A stretch of DNA of 64,000 nucleotides from JBFFMO01 sp041390025 (GTDB lineage Bacteria > Myxococcota_A > Bradymonadia > Bradymonadales > Bradymonadaceae). Under the pieces are notes generated by a model. The model ran no database searches. It saw only the letters and a list, made by a program, of their open reading frames with translations, and was not told where the DNA came from. The stretch's first letter is position 1. The number at the start of each line of letters is the position of its first letter. The translations under genes and the position numbers were made by a program. Below, in pieces: positions 25,790 to 33,644 of the stretch. Location of the stretch: the NCBI GenBank assembly GCA_041390025.1, contig JAWKQR010000025.1, forward strand, positions 1-64,000, given 5' to 3'.

Positions 25790-26647
25790 ATGGCCCGCAC
25801 GCTCATCCTACTCGCCTTGCTCATGACCGCTTGCAGCGATGGTTTTGTGACCATCGAGTCCGACGGTTCTGACTCCTCGAACAATGACGGGACGCCGTTT
25901 ACGGTCGAAGAATGTGTGGGCGTTGGTGCGTGGTGTGCGGATTCGTGTGTGAGCCTAGCCACCGACGAAATGCATTGTGGGGCATGCGGTGTGGTTTGCG
26001 ACGGGGCGTGTGTCTCGGGCGTGTGCCAGCCGGCCTCCGACAATACCCCGACCAACAACATGGGACCTGACCCAACGCCTGAGCCTGAGCCCGAACCCGA
26101 GCCTGAGCCGATGTGCCAAGTCGGCGAGATGTGCGGCGGCGTGTGTGTCGATACGTCCAATAGTTTCGCCAATTGCGGGACCTGCGGGAATGCCTGTGCC
26201 GGTGGCCAAGCCTGCATCAGCGGTTCGTGCATGGAGGTGACCGAAGTGCAGGGCGTGCTGGCCGAGACCAACGCAGCGCGCGCGGCCGGGCAGAATTGTG
26301 GCGTCTATGGGCAGTACGCGCCGACGGGGCCGTTGGCGCTCGACGACAACCTCAACATCGCGGCTCAGGCGCATGCGGCTGACATGTCGACCAACAACTT
26401 CTTCAGCCACACCGGTTCGGATGGCAGCTCGTTTGTCGTGCGCATCGGGCGCACGGCATTCAGCGGCACCCCCATCGGCGAAAACATTGCCGCAGGGCAG
26501 CGGTCTCCGGCACAAGTCGTCGCGGGTTGGGTCGACTCGGACGGGCACTGCCGCAACCTCATGAATCCGCAGGCCACAAAGATCGGGATCGGGTACACCA
26601 CAGGCGGGCCCTACGGCACGCTTTGGGTGCAGGTCTTTGGACGGTAA
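25790..26647 (+). CDS. Lipoprotein with CAP/SCP (YkwD-like) domain
   Basis: 285 residues. Lipobox MTA-C15, then two cysteine clusters of the type MHCGACGVVC and NCGTCGNAC, common in myxobacterial lipoproteins. A run of Pro-Glu repeats (about residues 96-108) separates them. The C-terminal 130 residues are a CAP domain: LAETNAARAAGQNCG, ALDDNLNIAAQAHAADMS, FFSHTGSDGSS, IGENIAAGQ and GHCRNLMNPQATKIGIGY. The His and Glu residues of the conserved cavity are present. Exported; the role is unknown, as for most bacterial CAP proteins. Confidence 0.8.
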   Translation: MARTLILLALLMTACSDGFVTIESDGSDSSNNDGTPFTVEECVGVGAWCADSCVSLATDEMHCGACGVVCDGACVSGVCQPASDNTPTNNMGPDPTPEPEPEPEPEPMCQVGEMCGGVCVDTSNSFANCGTCGNACAGGQACISGSCMEVTEVQGVLAETNAARAAGQNCGVYGQYAPTGPLALDDNLNIAAQAHAADMSTNNFFSHTGSDGSSFVVRIGRTAFSGTPIGENIAAGQRSPAQVVAGWVDSDGHCRNLMNPQATKIGIGYTTGGPYGTLWVQVFGR

Positions 26648-26699
26648 ACGCACCGGCCACCCCTTGGCTCGCATCCATTAAGCCTCCCTTGGAGGCCGT

Positions 26700-27437
26700 A
26701 TGTTCGACGCATTTGAATCAGAATCCATAGCCATGGTCATTGGCGCCACGGGCGGTGTGGGCGCCGCGATGGTCACCCAGTTGGTGGCGTCGGGCCGCTT
26801 CGACGTCGTCGTCTGCGCAAGCCGTCGACCGACGGGCCCTGCCCCCGGGTGCGAGTGGGTTTTCCTCGATGTCGAGGACGAAACATCCATCCAGCGGGCG
26901 TCGCAGCACGTCACCGAACGCTACGGACGGCTCGACCTACTGATCAACACTGTGGGCTTCTTGCACGATGAGGCTCAGTCGCCTGAGAAACGTCTGGAAG
27001 ACCTCGATCCCGTGGCTCTGCAGCGCAGTTTCGCCATCAACGCGATTGGCCCGGCGCTAGTGTACAAACACTTCCATCGTCTGTTTCGCCACAAACGCCA
27101 CGGCGTCATGGCGACGCTGTCGGCCCGTGTGGGCAGCATTTCGGACAATGGCTTGGGTGGGTGGTATGGCTATCGCGCGTCGAAGGCGGCGCAGAACCAG
27201 ATCACGCGCACCGCGGCCATCGAGATGGCGCGCAAGGCCCCCAAATGTGTGGTTGTGGCGTTGCATCCGGGAACGGTCGCAACACGGCTTTCGGAGCCAT
27301 TTCAGAAAGGTGTTCCTGCCGACAAGCTGTTTTCCGCGCAGCAGTCCGCAGGCTACTTGTTGTCGGTGATAGGGGAGTTAACACCTGACCACACCGGCGG
27401 GTTTTACGCCTGGGATGGTCAGGTGATCCCCTGGTGA
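26700..27437 (+). CDS. Short-chain dehydrogenase/reductase
   Basis: 245 residues, TTGGAGG upstream. Rossmann motif IGATGGVGAAM near residue 14, NTVG around residue 83 (LLINTVGF), active-site Tyr and Lys in YGYRASKAAQ (about 158-162), preceded by the catalytic Ser region LSARVGSISDN. C-terminal VVALHPGTVATRLSEPF is typical of classical SDRs with an Rpn/CsgA-like layout. Substrate unknown. Ends 9 bases from the convergent DksA-like gene. Confidence 0.85.
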   Translation: MFDAFESESIAMVIGATGGVGAAMVTQLVASGRFDVVVCASRRPTGPAPGCEWVFLDVEDETSIQRASQHVTERYGRLDLLINTVGFLHDEAQSPEKRLEDLDPVALQRSFAINAIGPALVYKHFHRLFRHKRHGVMATLSARVGSISDNGLGGWYGYRASKAAQNQITRTAAIEMARKAPKCVVVALHPGTVATRLSEPFQKGVPADKLFSAQQSAGYLLSVIGELTPDHTGGFYAWDGQVIPW

Positions 27438-27446
27438 CGCGCCAAA

Positions 27447-27773
27447 CTACTCACGCGCCGATTCGCAGGCGACGCATCGCACTGCGAACGGAAGGGCTTT
27501 GAGACGTGCGACCGGGATCTTCTCGTCGCAGTCGACACACACGCCATAGGCGCCTTCATTCATGCGGGTAAGTGCCGCTTTGATGGCTTCCAAATGCTCG
27601 ATGGCATTGGCCTCGAGACCATCGTACACCTCGTCGTTGGCGTTTTCAGTGGCCTGCTCTTGCGAGTCAGCGTCCACCGGGCCATTGGCGAGGTGCCCCG
27701 TGGCGATCTTGTTCAGACGGGTCTCAAGTTTTTGGCGCTGCTCTTCGAGGTCTGCGCGGATTTCTTCGTACAT
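27447..27773 (-). CDS. DksA/TraR-family C4 zinc-finger protein
   Basis: 108 residues. N-terminal coiled coil (residues 1-70) and a four-Cys zinc finger, C79-x2-C82 (YGVCVDCDEKIP) and C100-x2-C103 (VRCVACE). Members bind the RNA polymerase secondary channel and modulate transcription with ppGpp; short members like this are less well characterised. The start overlaps the macro-domain stop by one base (TAATG), so the two are translationally coupled. Confidence 0.85.
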   Translation of the reverse strand: MYEEIRADLEEQRQKLETRLNKIATGHLANGPVDADSQEQATENANDEVYDGLEANAIEHLEAIKAALTRMNEGAYGVCVDCDEKIPVARLKALPFAVRCVACESARE

Positions 27774-28252
27774 TAGTTTTCTCCCGCAACGCCGGCTTGG
27801 TAGAGCTCGTAGACGATGACGTCGCAGTCGAGGTCACCCAAGTGATTTTCAATCAATGGCTTTACCTCTTCCCACGACAGCTTGCCAACGCCTGTGGCGA
27901 GCTTAGGCAGCGCGATTGATTTGATCTCGTCTTTCTCGATGGCCTTTCGCAGCTCGCGCAACGCGTGATTGACGTTCTCGATGGTCGCTGGGCCAGGGTG
28001 TCCGCCGCCGTGACCTTCCGTCTGCGTGAACAAGTTGTAGATGCGCTCACCTTCGGCGCCGCCCCAGAACCAAAGCGTTCCTTCTTTCGGCGAGTGCTGA
28101 TGGATGAAGTGGCGATAGTCTTTGTACATGGCGGGCCATCGCTCACGAAGTGCGAGCGCCAGACCATGATTGAAATGGTCGTCGGTCCCCACGCCGTGGG
28201 CTACTGCTTGTGCTTTCGAAAGAAGAATATCGCCGGAAACTGTACGAATCAT
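27773..28252 (-). CDS. Macro-domain protein (ADP-ribose binding or hydrolase)
   Basis: 159 residues from the ATG at 28252, which has GGAGG four bases before it. Macro fold motifs: VSGDILLSKAQAVAHGVG at the N-terminus, IYNLFTQTEGHGGGHPGP in the middle and IALPKLATGVGKLSWEEV near the C-terminus, typical of ADP-ribose or ADP-ribosylated-substrate hydrolases of the TARG1/ALC1-like group. The same frame remains open upstream to about 28424 with protein-like sequence (HVALCESVGTELVNEL) but no good start, so an N-terminal extension cannot be excluded. Coupled to the DksA-like gene. Confidence 0.8.
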   Translation of the reverse strand: MIRTVSGDILLSKAQAVAHGVGTDDHFNHGLALALRERWPAMYKDYRHFIHQHSPKEGTLWFWGGAEGERIYNLFTQTEGHGGGHPGPATIENVNHALRELRKAIEKDEIKSIALPKLATGVGKLSWEEVKPLIENHLGDLDCDVIVYELYQAGVAGEN

Positions 28253-28482
28253 TGGACCTCCATTTTTGATGTCGGCCAATTCATTTACAAGCTCCGTGCC
28301 GACAGATTCACAAAGTGCAACGTGTTGAAAATACGCGATTGTTGGTGGAATGGTCTGGAAGCCATTGCGCAGGTTTTGCGTCGGGTTCCTTCGCGTGCGA
28401 ATTTTGCGTTTAAGCGTTTTGACTCACGATCGGGGGTTCCCTAGAGTGGTCGCGCATTTTTGACTCCAATGATGGGGATTTC

Positions 28483-29598
28483 TTGAAGAAACTTAAGTTC
28501 TTAGTGTTTTGTGTCGCCCTGCCGCTTTGGAGCTGCAGCGACGACAAATCGAACCCGACGCCGGTGGCCTCGGACGCTGGTGTGGACGCGCAGGCTGATG
28601 CTGCGGATGCGCACGCTGATGGTGGTCCAACCGACTGTCTTCAGGTGCGCACTGAGGATGCGTTCCAGGCGTACTCGGACGACGTCTCGGTCGAGTATCG
28701 AACGCGAATCACACCCACACTCGCCGGAAACGGCAACGAGCTCTCGATGTTGTTCGAGCGCTACAACGACGCGGCGTATGAAGGGACATTTGAGCTCGGG
28801 CAGGGCGCTGATGCGAACTTTGGGACATGTGCGCACTGCGCTGTGGTGCTGACGGCCGACCCAGAACGCGCATTTTTCGCGACGGCCGGGACCATGGTGC
28901 TCAACAACGACCCTTTTTCGCGTCGGTTGGACATCGAGCTCGTGGGCTTGAGGTTGGCCGAGGTGACCGTCAACCCGGAGACACGTGAATCGACGCTGGT
29001 GCCTGGAGGGGCGTGCGTCGAGGTCGCAGATTTTGCGAAACAAGGTGTGTTTCCGCCCCCGGAATGGACCTGTCCACCGGTGAATTACGGCAATGGCGTA
29101 TCGTGTGATTGCAACTGTGGCGCGTGGGATCCCGACTGCGCATCCGGCGAGAGTAATTGTCTGCCGGGCGACCCCGCGTGCAGCGGGATTGTGGGGGAGC
29201 CGTTGCCCGTCGTGGGCTGCGACGCGAATGAAGTGTGCACGGTCGACCCCGTTCGTCGCGTGACCGCATGCAGCGCGACGTGCGATTGGGCAGGGCAGAC
29301 GGGCTGCGCGGCCGGCACCTGTGTCTTCGACTTCGGTGTTGGGGATGGTGACCTGTGCATCAACGACCCCATGCGTGTGGTCGAAGGCCTCGCGCTTGGA
29401 GAGGCGTGCCCCAACAACGGGCTGCAGGTGTTGTGCAATGTCGTGAATGGGTTTGCGCAGGGCTACTGCGGGCCGAACAACATCTGTCGTCCGGTCTGTG
29501 ACGAACAGGCGGATTGCACGGCGGCTGGAGAGACGTGCCGCTTCTTCACCGTTGATGAGACGCTAGGTTACTGTGGCCCCGAGCCAACGGACGGTTGA
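28483..29598 (+). CDS. Cysteine-rich lipoprotein, unknown function
   Basis: 371 residues from a TTG with GGGGA upstream. Lipobox LWS-C18, Asp/Ala linker. The first half contains a beta-rich domain; the second half has repeated short cysteine motifs (NCLPGDPACSG, GVSCDCNCGAWDPDCASG, CNVVNGFAQGYCGPNNICRP, CDEQADC) common to extracellular myxobacterial proteins. No enzymatic motif. A two-hairpin repeat begins 13 bases after the stop. Confidence 0.7.
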   Translation: MKKLKFLVFCVALPLWSCSDDKSNPTPVASDAGVDAQADAADAHADGGPTDCLQVRTEDAFQAYSDDVSVEYRTRITPTLAGNGNELSMLFERYNDAAYEGTFELGQGADANFGTCAHCAVVLTADPERAFFATAGTMVLNNDPFSRRLDIELVGLRLAEVTVNPETRESTLVPGGACVEVADFAKQGVFPPPEWTCPPVNYGNGVSCDCNCGAWDPDCASGESNCLPGDPACSGIVGEPLPVVGCDANEVCTVDPVRRVTACSATCDWAGQTGCAAGTCVFDFGVGDGDLCINDPMRVVEGLALGEACPNNGLQVLCNVVNGFAQGYCGPNNICRPVCDEQADCTAAGETCRFFTVDETLGYCGPEPTDG

Positions 29599-29610
29599 GG
29601 GTTCGCTGCT

Positions 29611-29650
29611 GTTCGGCTTCGCCGAATCCGGCAACCGGAGGTTGCCGGCC
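29611..29650 (+). repeat. Two-hairpin intergenic repeat, copy g
   Basis: Hairpin 1 is TTCGGC-TTC-GCCGAA (29612-29626), hairpin 2 CCGGCAACC-GGA-GGTTGCCGG (29628-29648). Both stems differ from copies a-e by paired changes. Degenerate half-copies follow to about 29705. Confidence 0.85.
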
Positions 29651-29726
29651 CGTCCTGGCCCGGGTTGCCGGCCCATGGCCCTACAACCGGAAGTTGCCGG
29701 CCCATTAGTTTAGGTATGTGATTGGG

Positions 29727-29797
29727 TCGGCAACCTCAGGTTGCCGAATGGGCGAAGCCCACCGCCCATTACTCGGCAGCTTGGAAGCTGCCGGCCC
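29727..29797 (-). repeat. Two-hairpin intergenic repeat, copy h, minus strand, with extra hairpin
   Basis: Read on the minus strand, a 9-bp hairpin CGGCAGCTT/AAGCTGCCG (29774-29793) is followed by TGGGC-TTC-GCCCA (29749-29761) and CGGCAACCT-G-AGGTTGCCG (29728-29746). The order matches copy d and the strand matches the RCC1 gene just upstream of it. Confidence 0.85.
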
Positions 29798-29810
29798 ATG
29801 GGCCTTCCTT

Positions 29811-32800
29811 TTACGGCAACACAACGGGGCGCGGCGTGAGGAATCGCAGCGAGCCATCGCCCATCTGGCCTTGGCCGTTGTCGCCCCAACACAGGACCTC
29901 TCCACCGGCACGTCGACCGCAGGTGAACACGTCACCGGCCGAAACTTCGACCCAATCGTTGAACGGGGTGGACACGGCAACGGGTGTGACGGAATCGAGT
30001 GTGGTTCCGTCGCCAAGCTGCCCAAATGGGTTTGCGCCCCAGCAATAGACGACGCCGATGGAGATGCCACATGTGTGGTCACGGCCGACCGAGACCTTGC
30101 TCCACGGACCTTGCGCGGCCGCGACCGTGATGAAGCTTGTGCTTGGGTTCATCGTACCATCCCCAAGCTCGCCGTATGTGTTGTCGCCGGTGCACCAAAG
30201 GTTGCCGCCGTCGTCGATGGCGCATGTGTGTTCCCGCCCCGCGGCGACGCTCGTGAAGCTCGTCGACAGCACGGTGGGCATGGGCGGAATACTGATGGAC
30301 GGGAACGTTGAGCCGTCGCCCAACTGTCCAAATGCGTTGTCGCCCCAACAATACAGGCCCGCATCGTGGATACCGCACGCGTGGGTGTGTCCAGCCGACA
30401 CGGCCGTCCACATTGTGCCCGTGAAGGTGCCCGACTCGGTGGGGAAATTGTAGGAAATCGGTTCGCCCGTGCCGAGCTGTCCCTCGTTGCCACGCCCCCA
30501 GCACCACAACGATCCGGATTTGATGCCGCAGCTGAAGCCGCTTCCGGTGGACACGGCTGTCCAATCGGTGTCGGTGTCGGTTCCGGTGGGCACAACGGGG
30601 CTCGGCGAGGCCGTAGCGGACGAGTCTCCGAGCCCGCCGTCGGTGTTGTCACCCCAGCAACGCGGCGCACCATTTTGCAGACCGCAGCTGTGCGTTGGAC
30701 CGCTGGACACGACGGTCCAGTCGGAGTCGCCCAACGTTCCTTGGACCTGCGACGTCGCGTCGGTCAGCCCGAAGTTGTAGGCGGCCTGACCCCAGCACCA
30801 CGGCGCGCCGCTCTTGATGCCGCACGCGTAGCTCGAAACGCCCACATTGAAGCCCACGTCGTCACCGCCGAATGCGGACACCGATGACCACATCTGACCG
30901 GCGTCGATCTCGCCGGATGGGGACAAGCGTGAGGACGGCACACCGAGCTGACCAAAGAAGTTGGCGCCCCAGCACACAACGTTGTTTGCGCCCTTGACGC
31001 CGCAACCGTGTGCTCCAATGGCGGAGAGTTCTGCAGCGATCCAATCCCCGTCGATGCCAACGCGTGTGGGCACGTTTCTGGGATTGGTGTCGCCTAGGCC
31101 AAGCTGCCCTTCGAAGTTGGCGCCCCAGCACCAAAACGCGCCGCTGGTCTTGATGGCGCACGTCATGTCCGCGCCGGCAACAGGTGTCAACCAATCGGTG
31201 TCGGTGCCGACCTGTGTGGGGGCGCTGACGGGCGTCTCGCTGCCAACGCCGATCCCAATCTGGCCTGCGATGTCCGAGCCCCAGCAGTACAGGGCACCAT
31301 CGCTGGTGGCGCATGTGTGTCCACCGCCAAGCGCGATCTTATCCCAGGGTCCACCGGGGACGGCCACAGGGACGGCGGAGTCTACGCCGGCGTTTCCATC
31401 GCCCAACTGCCCGTTAAAGTTTGCGCCCCAACATGACAACGTCCCCGCGGTGTCCAGCGCGCACGTGTGGTCGGTGCCCGCCTTGACGGCTGCCCAGTTC
31501 GTGGCGTTGGTGCTCTCGCGGGTAGGTGTTGCGGTCTGGGACTGAGTGGACCCGTCGCCGAGCTGGCCGCTGAACCCAGATCCCCAGCAGTAGATTTCGC
31601 CGTCGGTATTGAGCGCGCACGTGTGGGTCAAGCCCGCCGTGACCTTGGACCAGTTGGAGGCCCCTGTGCTCTCGCGCACCGGTACCGATGATCCTGCGTC
31701 CATCATGCCGTTGCCAAGCTCACCGCCAAAGTTTGCACCCCAACACCACAGCTGACCCGCACTATTGATGGCGCAGTTGTGGTCAGAGCCGCTGGCGATC
31801 TCGACCCAGTCGGTTGCCGTTCCCACTTGCACGGCCGCCGGGCTCGAGACGTTGGTCCCATCACCAAGCTGGCCGTAGTTGTTGTCGCCCCAGCACCAGA
31901 TCGCGCCCGAGCGGATGGCGCAGTTGTGCTGCGTTCCTGCGGACAGGCCCACCGATTCCGTGGGCATCGGTGCGCACGAGAATCCATCGCCCATGAAGCC
32001 CGTGTTGCATTCGCACGCGAACGAACCCGGCGAGTTGGTGCACGTTGCGTTGGGGTCACAGACGGTGGCTTCGAGGCACTCGTCGATGTCGACACAGCCG
32101 TTCTCGCTTGGCACATAACCGATTTCGCACTCGGGCGGGGCCGGCACCGGCAGCTGACAGCCCGCGGGTGGTGCCAAGGAGCCCGAAACGTCGGAGCCCC
32201 AACATTCTACCGCACCGCTTTGGGTTACAGCGCAGGCGTGCCGATGTCGCGCGATGACCTGCGTGTAGCCTGTCCCGCTTGGGGTATTGGTCACGACGTC
32301 ATTGTCTGCACCCCAGCAAATCACACCACCGACGTCGGTCAGAGCGCACGCGGCAAACACGCCAACCGAGACCTGTACGAACGTGCGATCCGGGGCGTTG
32401 GGCACGCGCTTGATGCCGCTGATGTCCGAGCCCCAGCAGGTCAACTTGCCGTCGCGGGAAACCGCACAGGTGTGGCGCGATCCCGCGTCCACGTTGACGA
32501 AGCCCCCGGTCATGGGCGCGACGGCTTCGCTGTCTCGGGCGGGTCCCCAACAGAAGACCTGTCCGGATGCCTCCAAGGCACACGAATGAAAGTCTCCTGA
32601 GGTGACCGCGATCATGCCAGTGCCCTCTGGGCTTGGCACATCGTAGCTCAGGCCCGCCGCCATGAAACACTTGATCGAGCCGTCCTCTTTCAGACCACAG
32701 GCATGGCCACGGCCAGTCGCCACCTGAATGAAACCGCTCTCGGCGGGCGGAATGGGAGGATTCTCGCCCCAACATGCGATGGTGCCGTCAAATTTGAGGC

Positions 32801-33506
32801 CGCAGTCGCTCCATGCGCCCGGCGCCACGTCGACAAAGTCGGAAGTTGTGGGCAGGGCAACCGAGGTGGCCTCGTTTTCGCGCAATCCCCAGCAGCACAG
32901 CGTGCCGGCCGACTCGATGCCGCAGGAGTACACACCGTGGCCGGGTCGCGTGGTCGCAAATGACGAAAAGCCCGTCACGCCGGTCGCCATTTTGTTGGGG
33001 TCGCCGGCGTCCCATAGCCCCAAGTTGGGGGCGTAGTTTGGCGTGCCGGAGTCGCCGGTCTGGTCCCAAAGGCCCAAATTGGGCGCGAATTCAGATCCCG
33101 TTGGGCCGAATTCGTCCCACAGTCCAAGGTTGGGCGCGTATTTCGAAATCGCTCCGGGCGTTGTGAAAACGCCGGGCGCGACGTCAATCTCGAGCTTTGC
33201 CGGTTTCGCGAATTGCAAACCTGCCGGGCCAAACTCGTAAATCTTTCCCTTGACGACGTCGTTGGCGGGCGTGTTTTCGGGGTCCCGCACGCTGAGCGTG
33301 ATGACCGTGTCCTGGGGCAGCGCATCCGCGGGAATCGTCAGCGTTCCGCCTTGGACACGCACCACACCGCCCTGAGCCGCCTGAATGGGCACGCTGACCT
33401 CGGTGGGTTCGGGAACGGGCGTGTTGGTGGGTTTGGTCCCCGACACGTAGTCGACACAACCCGTTGTGACCAATGCAACGATTGCCGCGGTGAGTTTGGC
33501 TTTCAC
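29811..33506 (-). CDS. RCC1-repeat lipoprotein with ZU5-like and EGF domains
   Basis: 1,231 residues from a GTG at 33506 with GGGAGA upstream. The longer frame runs backwards through the divergent kinase and is rejected. Lipobox TTG-C17. A ZU5-like segment follows (GGVVRVQGGTLTIPADALP), then three copies of APNLGLWD at about residues 110-155. RCC1-type propeller blades (CWGxxxxGQLGDG variants) run from about 165 to the end, interrupted near residue 480 by a calcium-binding EGF domain (DIDECLEATVCDPNATC, FACECNTGFMGDGFSC). Extracellular; probably adhesive or ligand-binding. Confidence 0.8.
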   Translation of the reverse strand: MKAKLTAAIVALVTTGCVDYVSGTKPTNTPVPEPTEVSVPIQAAQGGVVRVQGGTLTIPADALPQDTVITLSVRDPENTPANDVVKGKIYEFGPAGLQFAKPAKLEIDVAPGVFTTPGAISKYAPNLGLWDEFGPTGSEFAPNLGLWDQTGDSGTPNYAPNLGLWDAGDPNKMATGVTGFSSFATTRPGHGVYSCGIESAGTLCCWGLRENEATSVALPTTSDFVDVAPGAWSDCGLKFDGTIACWGENPPIPPAESGFIQVATGRGHACGLKEDGSIKCFMAAGLSYDVPSPEGTGMIAVTSGDFHSCALEASGQVFCWGPARDSEAVAPMTGGFVNVDAGSRHTCAVSRDGKLTCWGSDISGIKRVPNAPDRTFVQVSVGVFAACALTDVGGVICWGADNDVVTNTPSGTGYTQVIARHRHACAVTQSGAVECWGSDVSGSLAPPAGCQLPVPAPPECEIGYVPSENGCVDIDECLEATVCDPNATCTNSPGSFACECNTGFMGDGFSCAPMPTESVGLSAGTQHNCAIRSGAIWCWGDNNYGQLGDGTNVSSPAAVQVGTATDWVEIASGSDHNCAINSAGQLWCWGANFGGELGNGMMDAGSSVPVRESTGASNWSKVTAGLTHTCALNTDGEIYCWGSGFSGQLGDGSTQSQTATPTRESTNATNWAAVKAGTDHTCALDTAGTLSCWGANFNGQLGDGNAGVDSAVPVAVPGGPWDKIALGGGHTCATSDGALYCWGSDIAGQIGIGVGSETPVSAPTQVGTDTDWLTPVAGADMTCAIKTSGAFWCWGANFEGQLGLGDTNPRNVPTRVGIDGDWIAAELSAIGAHGCGVKGANNVVCWGANFFGQLGVPSSRLSPSGEIDAGQMWSSVSAFGGDDVGFNVGVSSYACGIKSGAPWCWGQAAYNFGLTDATSQVQGTLGDSDWTVVSSGPTHSCGLQNGAPRCWGDNTDGGLGDSSATASPSPVVPTGTDTDTDWTAVSTGSGFSCGIKSGSLWCWGRGNEGQLGTGEPISYNFPTESGTFTGTMWTAVSAGHTHACGIHDAGLYCWGDNAFGQLGDGSTFPSISIPPMPTVLSTSFTSVAAGREHTCAIDDGGNLWCTGDNTYGELGDGTMNPSTSFITVAAAQGPWSKVSVGRDHTCGISIGVVYCWGANPFGQLGDGTTLDSVTPVAVSTPFNDWVEVSAGDVFTCGRRAGGEVLCWGDNGQGQMGDGSLRFLTPRPVVLP

Positions 33507-33644
33507 TGGAGTCTCCCTTGAAGGACCGCGAGAGTATATCGCGGCTGGGCGCATCTGAAACGGCGAATCTTCGCGCGCCACGAGCGCACGTCGAACACCC
33601 CTTTCGTTTTGACGCCTCGCAGTGCGTGTGCTGAGGTATTGCCC

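Noticed and set aside
26091..26111. Functional significance of the Pro-Glu microsatellite in the CAP lipoprotein
   Set aside because: A short low-complexity linker of this kind is common between surface-protein domains; nothing suggests phase variation because the unit is a multiple of three.
15946..29797. Integron attC sites as an explanation for the gene-end hairpins
   Set aside because: attC sites need GTTRRRY and its complement at the ends, and an integrase; neither is seen, and the flanking genes are very large and differ in strand.
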